A stretch of 40,751 nt of DNA, from the NCBI GenBank assembly GCA_013813775.1, contig JACCRE010000209.1:1-40751 (forward strand), given 5' to 3'. A model generated the notes under the pieces. The model was not told where the DNA came from and ran no database searches. It saw only the letters and a program-made list of their open reading frames with translations. This DNA comes from Planctomycetaceae bacterium. Lineage in GTDB: Bacteria; Planctomycetota; Planctomycetia; Planctomycetales; Planctomycetaceae. The position numbers were made by a program, and so were the translations under genes. Below, in pieces: positions 7,934-15,833 of the stretch. Every line of letters begins with the position of its first letter. Position 1 is the first letter of the stretch.

Positions 7934-9109
7934 TCATGATCGCTTCCGCGACGCTTCTTTCTCCGACTCCTCGTCGAGTGCGAAGTATTCCTTCAGCTTC
8001 TCGAAGAAGCCTTTGCGGTGCGCGCTCACGTTGACCTTGTCGTGCTCGGCGAGTTCCCGGAGCAGCTCCTCTTGACGTTCATCGAGCGACCGCGGCACTT
8101 CCAATCGCATGTGGACGAACAGATCGCCGCGAGGGCTGCCGTGCGGATCGGGAACGCCTTTGCCCGTCAGTCGGAACGTCTCGTCGGGCTGAGAACCCGC
8201 GGGGATCTCCAACGAATGCCTTCCGCGGAGCAGCGGGATCTCGACCTCGGCTCCCAGACAAAGCTGGGTGTACGTCACGGGGATCTGGCAGACGAGGTTC
8301 CGCCCTTCCCGCTCGAACAGCGGGTGTTCCTTCACTCGGATATCGACGTAGAGATCGCCGCGCGGGCCACCACCCGGCCCCGGCTCGCCTTCGCCTCGCA
8401 GGCAAAGCTGCATGCCGGTATCGACCCCGGCCGGCACTTTCACTTCGAGCTTGGCCCGCTTGTGCTGCCGCCCCGTGCCGCTGCACGGGGCGCAGCGGTC
8501 GCGAATGATCTCTCCCGCCCCGTTGCAGCCGGGACAGGTCGTCTGCACGCGGAAGAAGCCCTGCGTCTGCACGACCTGGCCGGCACCGCCGCAATACTGA
8601 CACGTTTCCGGCGTGGTTCCCGGTCTCGCACCGCTACCGTCACAGGTATCGCAGAGTTCGCGACGTTCGAGTTCGAGCGTGCGCGTCGTGCCTTCGGCCG
8701 CTTCACCGAGTTCGATGGTGATCGCTGACCGCAGATTGGCTCCGCGACGAACGGCACGCCCTCGACCGCGTCGGCTGCCGCCGCCGAACATGCCGAAGTC
8801 GCCGAACAGGTCTCCAAAGGCGTCGAAGATGTCGCCGACGTCCTGAAACCCGCCGCCGGCCGCGCCGTTCACGCCGGCGTGTCCGAAGCGATCGTAGCGT
8901 TCCCGCTTGGCGGGGTCGGAGAGCACGCCGAAGGCCTCGGCGGCCTCCTTGAACTTCTCAACGGCCTCTTCGTCGCCCGGATTGCGATCGGGATGATACT
9001 TGCCGGCGAGCTTTTTGTACGAGCGCTTAATGACCTCGACCGTCGCCGTCCGCTCGACGTCGAGAATCTCGTAATAACAACGCTTTTGGGCCATGGTGGG
9101 CATGGTCAT
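7934..9109 (-). CDS. dnaJ: Chaperone DnaJ (Hsp40)
   Basis: This 391-residue type I J-protein stimulates the DnaK ATPase and delivers unfolded substrates. The J domain has KYHPDRN (HPD at residues 39-41). A Gly/Phe-rich linker follows (GNNGAAGGGF-like, FGMFGGGSRRGRGR). The zinc region has all four CxxCxGxG-type repeats (CDTCDGSG, CQYCGGAG, CPGCNGAG, CAPCSGTG; the third and fourth show the usual variation). The two substrate-binding beta domains end with HEGDLFV-type strands (GSPRGDLFVHM). The start is ambiguous because Met codons at 9109, 9103 and 9094 lie close together; the J domain proper begins at AQKRCYYEIL. It is the first gene of a dnaJ-grpE-fmdB run. No CIRCE inverted repeat was found upstream. 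Confidence 0.95.
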   Translation of the reverse strand: MTMPTMAQKRCYYEILDVERTATVEVIKRSYKKLAGKYHPDRNPGDEEAVEKFKEAAEAFGVLSDPAKRERYDRFGHAGVNGAAGGGFQDVGDIFDAFGDLFGDFGMFGGGSRRGRGRAVRRGANLRSAITIELGEAAEGTTRTLELERRELCDTCDGSGARPGTTPETCQYCGGAGQVVQTQGFFRVQTTCPGCNGAGEIIRDRCAPCSGTGRQHKRAKLEVKVPAGVDTGMQLCLRGEGEPGPGGGPRGDLYVDIRVKEHPLFEREGRNLVCQIPVTYTQLCLGAEVEIPLLRGRHSLEIPAGSQPDETFRLTGKGVPDPHGSPRGDLFVHMRLEVPRSLDERQEELLRELAEHDKVNVSAHRKGFFEKLKEYFALDEESEKEASRKRS

Positions 9110-9272
9110 ATCAGGACGCGAACTGCGTGTTTCGTGAGTGAGGCGAGCGGAATTATCGCGATGCGAGGCGGCGTTGGAAGGTCGATGTCGCGAGTTTCAA
9201 ACGAGCCATCTCGGGTGGCACCCAACGCCGTGAGCGAATTGGCGTGCAGGTCGTGCGTAAGTCGTTGGTGGT

Positions 9273-9712
9273 GAAAATGGTTCGGGCCTGCCGTACGGTT
9301 GCGGTTTTGCGAGGACGCACAAGTCGCACGGAGGCCCGAACGCGATGCGACCATCGTACGGAGACCGGCTGATCGACGCGATCCGCAGCGTGTTGCCCGG
9401 AAGCTTTTTTCCCGCTGGAAGCTGCACGGCGGCACCGGCTGGACGCCGCAGCGGCTACCGCCGCCGCTGGGGCATCGAGGTGTTCTACCGCACGGCCCAG
9501 CAGACGCTCGAATCGGCAACGCTAAGAGCCGCACGCCCGAACTGGCCCTAGTCGAGGCCGAACGGCTGGCGCTCGGCGTGCTGCTGGGCCTCCTGGCGGT
9601 TCCCACCGTGACGGCGACCGGCACAAGTCCCGACCGCTGGTCCGCGGCCAAGACGCTCGGCGTCGTGCGACGGCGGATGCGGCACGGCCACCCAACGCCG
9701 TGAACCATTTTC
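9273..9712 (+). mobile_element. Internally deleted IS4-type insertion sequence remnant
   Basis: The stretch begins GAAAATGGTTC (9273-9283) and ends with the exact reverse complement GAACCATTTTC (9702-9712), which fits terminal inverted repeats of a 440-bp element. A second 10-bp inverted repeat (9280-9289 with 9332-9341) lies just inside the left end. The interior holds pieces of a transposase in shifting frames (see the pseudogene entry) and is far too short for a full IS4 element. A direct repeat containing CACCCAACGCCGTGA occurs at about 9219-9233 and 9689-9703, one copy outside the left end and one inside the right end. The element is probably dead but may be mobilisable in trans. Confidence 0.55.
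9345..9703 (+). pseudogene. Broken IS4-family transposase fragment
   Basis: Transposase-like pieces appear in successive frames: an N-terminal piece (MRPSYGDRLIDAIRSVLP), then RKLFSRWKLHGGTGWTPQRL, then YRRRWGIEVFYRTAQQTLE, then AERLALGVLLGLLA and SAAKTLGVVRRRMR. The YRRRWGIEVFYRTAQQTLE piece matches the YREK-type region near the C-terminus of IS4-family DDE transposases. The catalytic Asp region between the second and third pieces is missing, so there is an internal deletion as well as at least three frame changes. No active protein can be made. Identification rests on motif memory, not on a search. Confidence 0.65.
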
Positions 9713-9891
9713 GGCCATCGGATTGCCTATGTTTCCAAAGCCGTGTGGCTTTCGCCGAAAACGCTGGGCTTCCGCGAATCGAGACGAACTTCGTCTGGTA
9801 CAAGGTCGGTACTGTGAAGTCCCATTCAGAGAGCTCGTTGCAAGAAAATCCTGCGAATTCCAGCAGTTAGGGAAAATGGTTCACGGCGTTG
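9693..9891. repeat. Perfect 20-bp inverted repeat flanking 159 bp
   Basis: Bases 9693-9712 and 9872-9891 are exact reverse complements (arm core ACGCCGTGAACCATTTT). The left copy is also the right end of the preceding IS remnant and the right copy abuts a second transposase fragment. The simplest reading is two IS ends facing each other, left by two insertions of the same element family. A 199-bp MITE using the same ends is the alternative. The 159 bases between contain no convincing gene. Confidence 0.7.
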
Positions 9892-10097
9892 ACGGCCATC
9901 GCCGCGGCCGTTCGTGGAGCGTCTCACTCCATCGAGAACTGGCGGCGTGCCGGCAAGATGCTTGGACTCGTCGCGGCCCCAAAGCGATCCGTCGCTGGCC
10001 CAGAAAGTAGACCGAATCCCCTCCCCAGCCCCCAAAGCGCGTCCGGCCACCGAACAACAACGCCAGCCAGCCAAACGACTTGCCGCCAAAGTCATGA
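9885..10097 (+). pseudogene. C-terminal fragment of a second IS4-like transposase
   Basis: In one frame the sequence reads RRGPKAIRRWPRK, stop, TESPPQPPKRVRPP and ends at a TGA at 10095-10097. A basic WPRKK-type segment followed by a Pro/Lys-rich tail is, from memory, how many planctomycete IS4-type transposases end; here the next codon is TAG (10008-10010). Only the last 60-70 residues are present. It follows directly after the inverted-repeat end at 9872-9891. Confidence 0.45.
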
Positions 10098-10217
10098 CCG
10101 TTTACGTCACGGCGTTGCGTGGCACGCTTTCGGCCGAATGGCCGTAAGCATGTGAACTCGCGACATGCCTACGCCTTTGGCGAAGGCATGCCACCCTCCG
10201 ATCGCCTGCCTCCCCCT

Positions 10218-11216
10218 TCAGTACCACGCCGCCTTGTCCACGGCGTTTATCAACGGTTCCCCCACTGCGAAGCGGCGGACGTTTTCAAGCAGCGTGGCGA
10301 GATGCCGCTCCGCGATCCGCGGCGACGCGGCGGCGACGTGCGGCGTGATCAGGACGTTCTCGAAATCCCACAACGGGTGTTCTTTCGGAAGCGGCTCGAT
10401 CTCGAACACGTCGAGCGCGGCGCCGCCGAGATGGCCCGAGCGCAGCGACTCTGTCAACGCCGTGAGATCAACGATCGCACCGCGGCCGATGTTGATGAGG
10501 AACGAACCGGCCTTCATTTTCGCGATCCGATCGGCGTCGAACAGCCGCTCGGTCTCCGGCGTGTGCGGGGCGGCGATCACGATGAAATCGCAAAGCGAAA
10601 TCATCTCGTCGAGCCGCTCGTTCGGCCAGACATCGACCACGTCGTCGATCGAGCGCGGCTTTGGATCGACGCCGAGCACCGTCATGCGAAACGCGGCGGC
10701 GCGACGGCAAATTTCGGCACCGATCTCGCCGACGCCGACGACTCCGAGCGTCTGATCGGCGACGTGGCGATGCATGCGATCGAAGTTGCACACGTAGCTC
10801 GGGCCGGTGGTCGGCTTCGCGCGATCCTCGTCGCCGCCGATCGGCTCGTAACGGTGCTCGATCTGGCGGCGAACGTAAAGGTGCAGATTCCGGCAGAACG
10901 ACAGCACGAAGCCCATCACGTGATCGGCGATCACGTCGGAGAACAAGCCGCGCATGTTCGTGACGACGCACGGGTGCTCGACGAGTTCCGGGAACATGTA
11001 ATGCTCGAGACTCACCGTCGGCGTCTGCACCCATTGCAGCTTCGTGGACACCGTCAGCAATTCGGGCGTGAGATTTCCGAAGAAGCCGGTCGCATCGGGC
11101 ATCGCGGCGAGCGCGGCGTCGCGATCAGAAACGTTCACGACGCGCAGCGGACCGGCGGCGCGAACGATTTGCTCGTATCGCGGCGGTTCAACTCCGGGAA
11201 AGAGGAGGAGCGACAT
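10218..11216 (-). CDS. D-isomer 2-hydroxyacid dehydrogenase, NAD-dependent
   Basis: This 332-residue cytoplasmic oxidoreductase interconverts a 2-oxoacid and a D-2-hydroxyacid with NAD(P)H. The Rossmann motif GVVGVGEIGAEICRRAA is followed by the acidic VLGVDPKP strand end. The catalytic Arg/Glu/His set is visible in order in INIGRGAIVD, EIEPLPKEHPLW and LITPHVAA. The N-terminal substrate domain is recognisable (TPELLTVSTKLQWVQ...). A GTG start at 11246 would add ten residues; the ATG at 11216 (MSLLLFPGVEPP) gives the normal family start. The exact substrate (phosphoglycerate, glyoxylate or another) cannot be told. It is divergent from the csrA-like gene, with about 280 bases between them that show no evident feature. 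Confidence 0.9.
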   Translation of the reverse strand: MSLLLFPGVEPPRYEQIVRAAGPLRVVNVSDRDAALAAMPDATGFFGNLTPELLTVSTKLQWVQTPTVSLEHYMFPELVEHPCVVTNMRGLFSDVIADHVMGFVLSFCRNLHLYVRRQIEHRYEPIGGDEDRAKPTTGPSYVCNFDRMHRHVADQTLGVVGVGEIGAEICRRAAAFRMTVLGVDPKPRSIDDVVDVWPNERLDEMISLCDFIVIAAPHTPETERLFDADRIAKMKAGSFLINIGRGAIVDLTALTESLRSGHLGGAALDVFEIEPLPKEHPLWDFENVLITPHVAAASPRIAERHLATLLENVRRFAVGEPLINAVDKAAWY

Positions 11217-11497
11217 GGCGTGCGGATCGAGAAGACGCTGCGGCACGAAGTGAGACGAACGAACGTTTCGACTGGTCGTTCAAACCCGATCGCGCGTTCT
11301 CTGTCAAGCGCGCGGTTGCGGATTCGCGCCGTGTCAATTTTTCCGCAGCGTCGCGCCTTGAAGGCGGATCGATCGCGGGGCAAAATGCCGACTCGCTCCG
11401 ATCGATCGGACGCAACTGCGACGGCCTTCAACTCGGCGTTCCGCCGAACGATGTCGCAACTTCCGATCTCGTCCTTCGCTTCTCCAGGATTACACCT

Positions 11498-11704
11498 ATG
11501 CTCGTGGTTCCTTGTGACGTCCAGGATGTCGTGCGGATCGGCGATTCGGTCAGCGTCGTGGTTCTGGAAGTCTTCGATGACCACGTTCGGCTCGGCGTCA
11601 CGTCGGCCGATCAGGTTCCCGAATATCAGGAACACACGCTCTACGTGGCTGGTGCGGTGAGCGACGAGCATTCGGACGACATCTGCGAACTTGTCGGAAC
11701 CTAG
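11498..11704 (+). CDS. CsrA-fold protein with divergent RNA-contact residues
   Basis: This 68-residue protein aligns without gaps to the CsrA (carbon storage regulator) consensus over about 48 residues: MLVVPCDVQDVVRIGD fits ML(I/V)L(T/S)R(R/K)VGE..xIGD, and VSVVVLEVFDDHVRLGV fits the next strands. Classical CsrA binds GGA motifs in mRNA leaders using Leu4, Arg6 and Arg44. Here those positions are Val, Cys and Gln, and the SRKxGE-type loop is PCDVQD. So the fold is probably kept but ordinary RNA binding is doubtful. A weak AGGA precedes the ATG. The gene ends eight bases before uppS and is probably co-transcribed with uppS and cdsA. Role unknown; a dimerisation antagonist of a true CsrA is one possibility. 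Confidence 0.75.
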   Translation: MLVVPCDVQDVVRIGDSVSVVVLEVFDDHVRLGVTSADQVPEYQEHTLYVAGAVSDEHSDDICELVGT

Positions 11705-11712
11705 AGTCAAAC

Positions 11713-12474
11713 GTGGCCGCTGACGCGCCCTACACGCCTCACGAACGAAGCGAGTTGGGCCTGACGGCCGACCGGTCGCCGCGTCACGTCGCCTTCATCA
11801 TGGACGGCAACGGCCGCTGGGCGGTGTCGCGCGGCGAGCCGCGCATCGAAGGCCATCGCGAAGGCGCGAAAACCGCCCGCATGGTGATCGAGGAATCGGC
11901 CCGCCTTGAACTCGAGCAGGTCACTCTCTTCTGCCTGAGCAGCGAGAACTGGAAGCGGCCCGCCGACGAACTGCAAATGTTGTTGCGATTGCTCGAAGAA
12001 TACCTCATTCGAGAGCGCGACGAAGTTGTCCGTCGGAACCTGCGGTTCTCGATGATCGGCCGTCGAGAGGGACTGCCCGAAGGCGTGCTGCGCGAGCTCG
12101 ATGCGACCGCCGACGCCGCGAAAGGCAACACCGGCACGTACCTGTGCCTCGCGATCAACTACGGCAGCCGCGGCGAGATCGTCGACGCCGCGCGACGCCT
12201 CGCCTCCGACGTCGCCGCGAGCCGAATCATTGCCGACGAGATCGATGAAACGGCGTTCGCCGCGCGACTCGATACCGCGGGAATGCCCGATCCTGATCTC
12301 GTGATTCGCACGGCCGGCGAGATGCGAGTGAGCAATTTCCTGCTGTGGCAGATCAGCTACGCGGAACTGCACGTCTCGCCGAAGTGCTGGCCCGAGTTCG
12401 GTCGCGACGATTATTTCGCGGCGTTGCGCGAGTTCGGCGCGCGCGATCGTCGTTTTGGCGGGATCAAGAGCTGA
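11713..12474 (+). CDS. uppS: Isoprenyl transferase (undecaprenyl diphosphate synthase)
   Basis: This 253-residue cis-prenyltransferase adds isopentenyl diphosphate units to farnesyl diphosphate, making the C55 lipid carrier for cell-wall and surface polysaccharide synthesis. FIMDGNGRWA carries the catalytic Asp (residue 31). The later conserved blocks GHREGAKT, TLFCLSSENWKRP, LCLAINYGSRGEIV and PDPDLVIRTAGEMRVSNFLLWQISYAEL are all present; the family more often reads RTSGE. The start is a GTG eight bases after the csrA-like stop. cdsA follows 28 bases downstream, a conserved bacterial gene order. Confidence 0.96.
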   Translation: MAADAPYTPHERSELGLTADRSPRHVAFIMDGNGRWAVSRGEPRIEGHREGAKTARMVIEESARLELEQVTLFCLSSENWKRPADELQMLLRLLEEYLIRERDEVVRRNLRFSMIGRREGLPEGVLRELDATADAAKGNTGTYLCLAINYGSRGEIVDAARRLASDVAASRIIADEIDETAFAARLDTAGMPDPDLVIRTAGEMRVSNFLLWQISYAELHVSPKCWPEFGRDDYFAALREFGARDRRFGGIKS

Positions 12475-12502
12475 AGCCGCACACCTTCGTCCGCCGCGCC
12501 GT

Positions 12503-13465
12503 ATGCTCCGAACTCGACTTCTCGTTTCCGCGATCCTGGTGCCGGCGTTCATCGGCCTTTGCTGGCTCGATGCCCGCACCGGTCGCTTCGCCGCAATCCT
12601 GATGCCGTTGGCGATCCTGATGGCGATCCAGGCGAGCCGCGAGCTCGCCGGCTTGTTGCGACTCGGCACCGGCTCGATGCACGCGGCGACCGTCGGCAGC
12701 GTCGCGGTCTTGCTGACGCTCTGGGGCTGGCACGCGATCACTCCAGGGACTTCGATACTGAGCCGCCCCCGTCAGGAAGCGGTTCAATCGTCGTCGCCAG
12801 ATCAATCGCTTCCTGACGGGCGCGGCTCTGAAGTTGCCACGCTCGCACCTTTAGGCCCCGTTGCTCTCGCCTTCACGTGCGTCGTGCTCTTTCTGCTGTT
12901 CGTGCGCGCCGTCTCCTTCCGCGGGCCGGCGGGACATGCGGGGATCGTCGCCGCGGAGGTGTTCGTCGTCAGCTATGTCGGCGTGCTGCTCGCGATGGCG
13001 GCCGAGTTGCGCTGGATCGGCGGAGGGCGACTCGGTTATCTCGCGCTCGGCTCGCTGGTCATCGGCGCGAAGGTCGGCGACATCGGCGGCTACACGTTCG
13101 GCCGGCTCTTCGGCAAACGCAAGCTGGCGCCGCTGCTCAGTCCCGGCAAGACGCGCGCGGGAGCCGTCGGCGCCGTGCTGACGGCATCCGTTGCAACCGC
13201 CTTGTGGCTGCATTTCACGGGACGGCTGTTCGATCTCCATGCAACGATCGGTTCATGGCCGCAACTGCTGGTGATCGGTGCGATGCTCGGCGTCGTGGGT
13301 CTCATCGGCGACCTGTGCGAATCGCTCATCAAGCGCGACGCCGGCATGAAAGACGCATCGCACCTCATGCCCGCGTTCGGCGGATTGCTCGACCTCATCG
13401 ATAGCATCCTCTACACCGCGCCGATCACGCTGCTGATCTGGACGGTCTGGCCGCCGGTCTGGTGA
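12503..13465 (+). CDS. cdsA: Phosphatidate cytidylyltransferase
   Basis: This 320-residue polytopic inner-membrane enzyme makes CDP-diacylglycerol from phosphatidic acid and CTP. Its C-terminal signature is visible: GDLCESLIKRDAGMKDAS followed by FGGLLDLIDSIL (the consensus HGGxxDRxD reads FGGLLDLID here). Several hydrophobic helices precede it. The start is the ATG at 12503 (MLRTRLLVSAILVP), which leads straight into the first membrane helix; an in-frame upstream start would add 16 polar residues. Residues about 86-109 are a polar insert produced by a 69-bp palindromic element that keeps the frame (separate entry). The insert lies in a loop between two membrane helices, so the enzyme is probably still active. 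Confidence 0.93.
   Translation: MLRTRLLVSAILVPAFIGLCWLDARTGRFAAILMPLAILMAIQASRELAGLLRLGTGSMHAATVGSVAVLLTLWGWHAITPGTSILSRPRQEAVQSSSPDQSLPDGRGSEVATLAPLGPVALAFTCVVLFLLFVRAVSFRGPAGHAGIVAAEVFVVSYVGVLLAMAAELRWIGGGRLGYLALGSLVIGAKVGDIGGYTFGRLFGKRKLAPLLSPGKTRAGAVGAVLTASVATALWLHFTGRLFDLHATIGSWPQLLVIGAMLGVVGLIGDLCESLIKRDAGMKDASHLMPAFGGLLDLIDSILYTAPITLLIWTVWPPVW
12760..12828. repeat. 69-bp palindromic element inserted in frame in cdsA
   Basis: Two 25-base arms (12760-12784 and 12804-12828) are reverse complements with only two mismatches, around a 19-base loop; each arm contains CCCGTCAGGAAGCG or its complement. The total of 69 bases is exactly 23 codons. It encodes a polar stretch (SRPRQEAV...SLPDGRGSE) with no counterpart in ordinary CdsA. 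From memory, the phrase SLPDGRGSE and this palindrome recur in planctomycete genomes. This resembles the palindromic elements that insert in frame in Rickettsia genes. Confidence 0.8.
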
Positions 13466-13587
13466 GAGACGTCGCGAAGTCTCTGTCCGATGAAGATGAA
13501 AATACTGCTTGCACGCCAGTTTAGAGCCGGTATCATCACGGCACCTCGGTAATGCGCTCTCCTGTCTCGGAACCGAAAGGCTCTGTC

Positions 13588-14031
13588 ATGCGTCCTCGAA
13601 TCGAGAGCATCCTCTGCGGTTGCATTGTGAGCTTTGTGATCGTCACCCTCACTAGTTACGCATTCGGACTTCCTGACTGCGACGGGAGCGCGGCGCAGTC
13701 AGGTGTGTGCGGAACGGCCACCGCCTGTAGTGATCCGGAGGAGAATCCAGATACCAGCGAGTGGTACTGTCCGAATTCCGCAATCGTCCGGCAAACCATT
13801 CAACACCTCTGTAGCGAAGGCTCGGGCTCCGGCAGTACGCTTTGCGAGGCAACCTCAACGCCGCTCGTCTGCACAAAAAGTTATCCGTGCGAACTGAGTG
13901 AGCTCAAAAATCCAGAAACCGGTGAGATCACCAGCCGCAGCTGTGCGCGCGCTCTTAGCGGTGAAGGAGCAGACGGCAGCACGGCGAGCAAAACTGATAA
14001 CGTTCTATGTCGAGACACGAGTGGTGGCTAA
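13588..14031 (+). CDS. Small secreted Cys-rich protein
   Basis: This 147-residue protein has a signal peptide (MRPRIESILCGCIVSFVIVTLTSYAFG) and then a mature part with ten cysteines spread over about 115 residues (for example DCDG, GVCG, TACS, WYCP, YPCE). The ATG at 13588 has AAAGG about seven bases upstream; an in-frame ATG at 13552 has no such site and would put polar residues before the signal. It is not obviously homologous along its length to the Cys-rich protein at 204-587, but both are small, exported, Cys-rich and near a DUF1573 gene. Two genes follow in the same direction, suggesting an operon up to 15746. The region is less GC-rich than the neighbouring uppS-cdsA genes. Function unknown. 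Confidence 0.68.
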   Translation: MRPRIESILCGCIVSFVIVTLTSYAFGLPDCDGSAAQSGVCGTATACSDPEENPDTSEWYCPNSAIVRQTIQHLCSEGSGSGSTLCEATSTPLVCTKSYPCELSELKNPETGEITSRSCARALSGEGADGSTASKTDNVLCRDTSGG

Positions 14032-14129
14032 CTCTCTCGCTGACTAGCAGCGGAATCGCTCATGAGTTGACTTTTATAGACGTGCCCTTGAAGCGATAGG
14101 TGAGATGCCTTTAGTGCGCCATTTTTCCC

Positions 14130-15254
14130 ATGAAGCATTCACGTTTGGCAGGCGTTCCTATGGGCCTTCGGCCCCTGCTCTTTTGTGTTCTGTTCTTAGG
14201 CGCCTCGGCGTTCGCTGAACAACGGGATATCGAAAAGCGTACTCCCTCGCCAATCAATCTCCAAGCGGAATGCCTCCGTTATCGGAATGAGATCAGTCAG
14301 TCCGGCCGCGTTTTCCTACACTCTGTAACGGAGGATCGGAATGGTCGGTCGGAGGTGGAATTTCGCATTTGGTTTACGCCTGAGTGACTCCGGTTCGACA
14401 TCCGCCGGCTGCGGAACGAAGAGTGGAACGGATGGGAGTACTACGTCATCGAGGGGGACCGCTACACTTGGATTCCGGAAGGGCAGTTCGAAGGAGTGAT
14501 TGCACCGGCTGTGGAGCACACTGACCAAGAGGGGGTGATGAAGCATTTCGTTTTGTTTCATCCCCGTTGGCTAGGAATGGGGCAAAACTCTGAATCCTCG
14601 TTGCATAGCGAACCGGGAGCAAGATTCGTCGATCCGGGCGTAACGAAGGCTACATATACTGTTGCTGCGGACCGGATTGAAGGATCTGAAGCTTGGCGGG
14701 TGACTCGAGAAACGAGCTTTCCGGGAAAGTCTTCAGATACACCACGTATCCCGGGTGAGTTCGTGATGTGGTTTGCCCCAGACGCCGGAATGAGTCTGCT
14801 CCGGGCCGAACTCCGCGAGTTTGGCGAGAAGGCGACACATGTGATGTCTGTCGCCTCGGAGTTGGAGCAATTCCCAATAACTAATGCTTGGTATCCACGG
14901 AGGGTGGTTCGGGAGACAGCCGTTGACGGCAGAGTCTATCGCCGTCAAGTTATTTCCGTTCAGGAAATCGTCCTCGGCGAGCCGCCATCGGACAAGACGT
15001 TCACCGTCGCGGCGATGGATTTACCCAAGGGGAAGCAGATCTCCGACCGATCGAGCGGTCCCAGCGAGACGGTTCTTGTGTGGGACGGGGCATCTGCCGT
15101 TCCAATTCGCGGGCCGGATGTGATGCCCATGGTCCCGCCGGCCCCGAGCTCCACGGGACGGAGCACAACGTTCTGGATCTTGGCTGCGCACGCTGTCCTG
15201 TTCGCGGTAATCGGGCTCGCGTGTGCCGCCCGCTGGTACCTCAATAGGATCTGA
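14130..15254 (+). pseudogene. Exported protein gene interrupted by an in-frame TGA
   Basis: Reading from the ATG at 14130, a signal peptide (PLLFCVLFLGASAFA) and about 60 residues end at a TGA (14385-14387). The same frame then continues without a stop to 15254. The sequence on both sides reads as one protein: EFRIWFTPE, stop, LRFDIRRLRNEEWNGW. The full product would have 374 codons, with a soluble beta-rich central part (outer-membrane lipoprotein-carrier-like is a guess), a Pro-rich linker, and a C-terminal membrane helix ending ARWYLNRI. One base change (for example CGA to TGA) explains the break. Without readthrough, only an 85-residue fragment is made, unless the 3' part starts internally, for instance at 14496. 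The next gene begins three bases after its stop, so downstream translation may be coupled to it. Confidence 0.72.
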
Positions 15255-15257
15255 ACC

Positions 15258-15746
15258 ATGGCTGCTTCCCCGTCCGCCTCTGTGGAAGCGACTAGTTCAG
15301 GTATCGATCACGACGTCGTTCGGCCTCTCCAACTACGGTCGTACGGTTTGTGGACGCTTACATTTCTTTCGCTCGCCGTACTCTGCGGTTTCCTCGCTCG
15401 GCGACAGTCACAGCAACCGGAGATTCTGCTGCATGTCGACTCCACGCAAGCCAATCTCGGTGCAGTCGCGTCTCATGGCGAATTCCCCGTGACATTCATG
15501 CTCCGCAACAACGGACGGTTGCCGATCGAGGTCATATCCGTCGAAAGCAGTTGCTCGTGTACGGCGACAACGCTCGCGAGCTACAGAATTCTGCCAGGAG
15601 ATTCAGTCGCCTTGAAGGCGATTTTCTCGACAGGTGAGAACGCGGGTTCGCTTTCCACGTCCATTGCCGTAATCTTTCGCGGACAGGGGCGGAGTCAGCT
15701 TTATCGTCAATGGCTCCAAGTTGCGGCGACTGTCAAGCCTACCTAA
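15258..15746 (+). CDS. Short DUF1573 protein with N-terminal membrane anchor
   Basis: The protein has 162 residues. A membrane helix (LWTLTFLSLAVLCGFLA, about residues 31-47) precedes one DUF1573 Ig-like domain outside the membrane: LHVDSTQANLGAV, VTFMLRNNGRLPIEVI, then SSCSCT where the family has GCGCT, then LPGDSVALKAIF. It starts three bases after the stop of the interrupted gene and is the last gene of the Cys-rich locus. The DUF1573 protein at 702-1781 shares the same strand order and the Cys-x-Cys turn but has more domains. Function of the family is not established. Confidence 0.8.
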   Translation: MAASPSASVEATSSGIDHDVVRPLQLRSYGLWTLTFLSLAVLCGFLARRQSQQPEILLHVDSTQANLGAVASHGEFPVTFMLRNNGRLPIEVISVESSCSCTATTLASYRILPGDSVALKAIFSTGENAGSLSTSIAVIFRGQGRSQLYRQWLQVAATVKPT

Positions 15747-15833
15747 CCTTTCACGGCTGGAGAAATCGAATCTTGCCTGCGTCTGGATGAAGCTGCACGA
15801 CAGGGCATTCTGTCCCACAATTAGAATGGCCGC

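Noticed and set aside
9095-9272. CIRCE heat-shock operator upstream of dnaJ
   Set aside because: No TTAGCACTC-N9-GAGTGCTAA-type inverted repeat is present; only IS-related debris follows further upstream.
10119-11660. 513-codon plus-strand open frame opposite the 2-hydroxyacid dehydrogenase
   Set aside because: The minus-strand gene has the Rossmann and catalytic motifs; the plus-strand reading has none.
13466-13510. Terminator after cdsA
   Set aside because: Only a 6-bp stem (AGAGAC/GTCTCT) with an 8-base loop and no T tract.
14385-14387. Selenocysteine at the in-frame TGA
   Set aside because: The context (Pro-Glu, stop, Leu-Arg) is not a redox motif and no selenocysteine-insertion hairpin was evident just downstream; a nonsense mutation is simpler.
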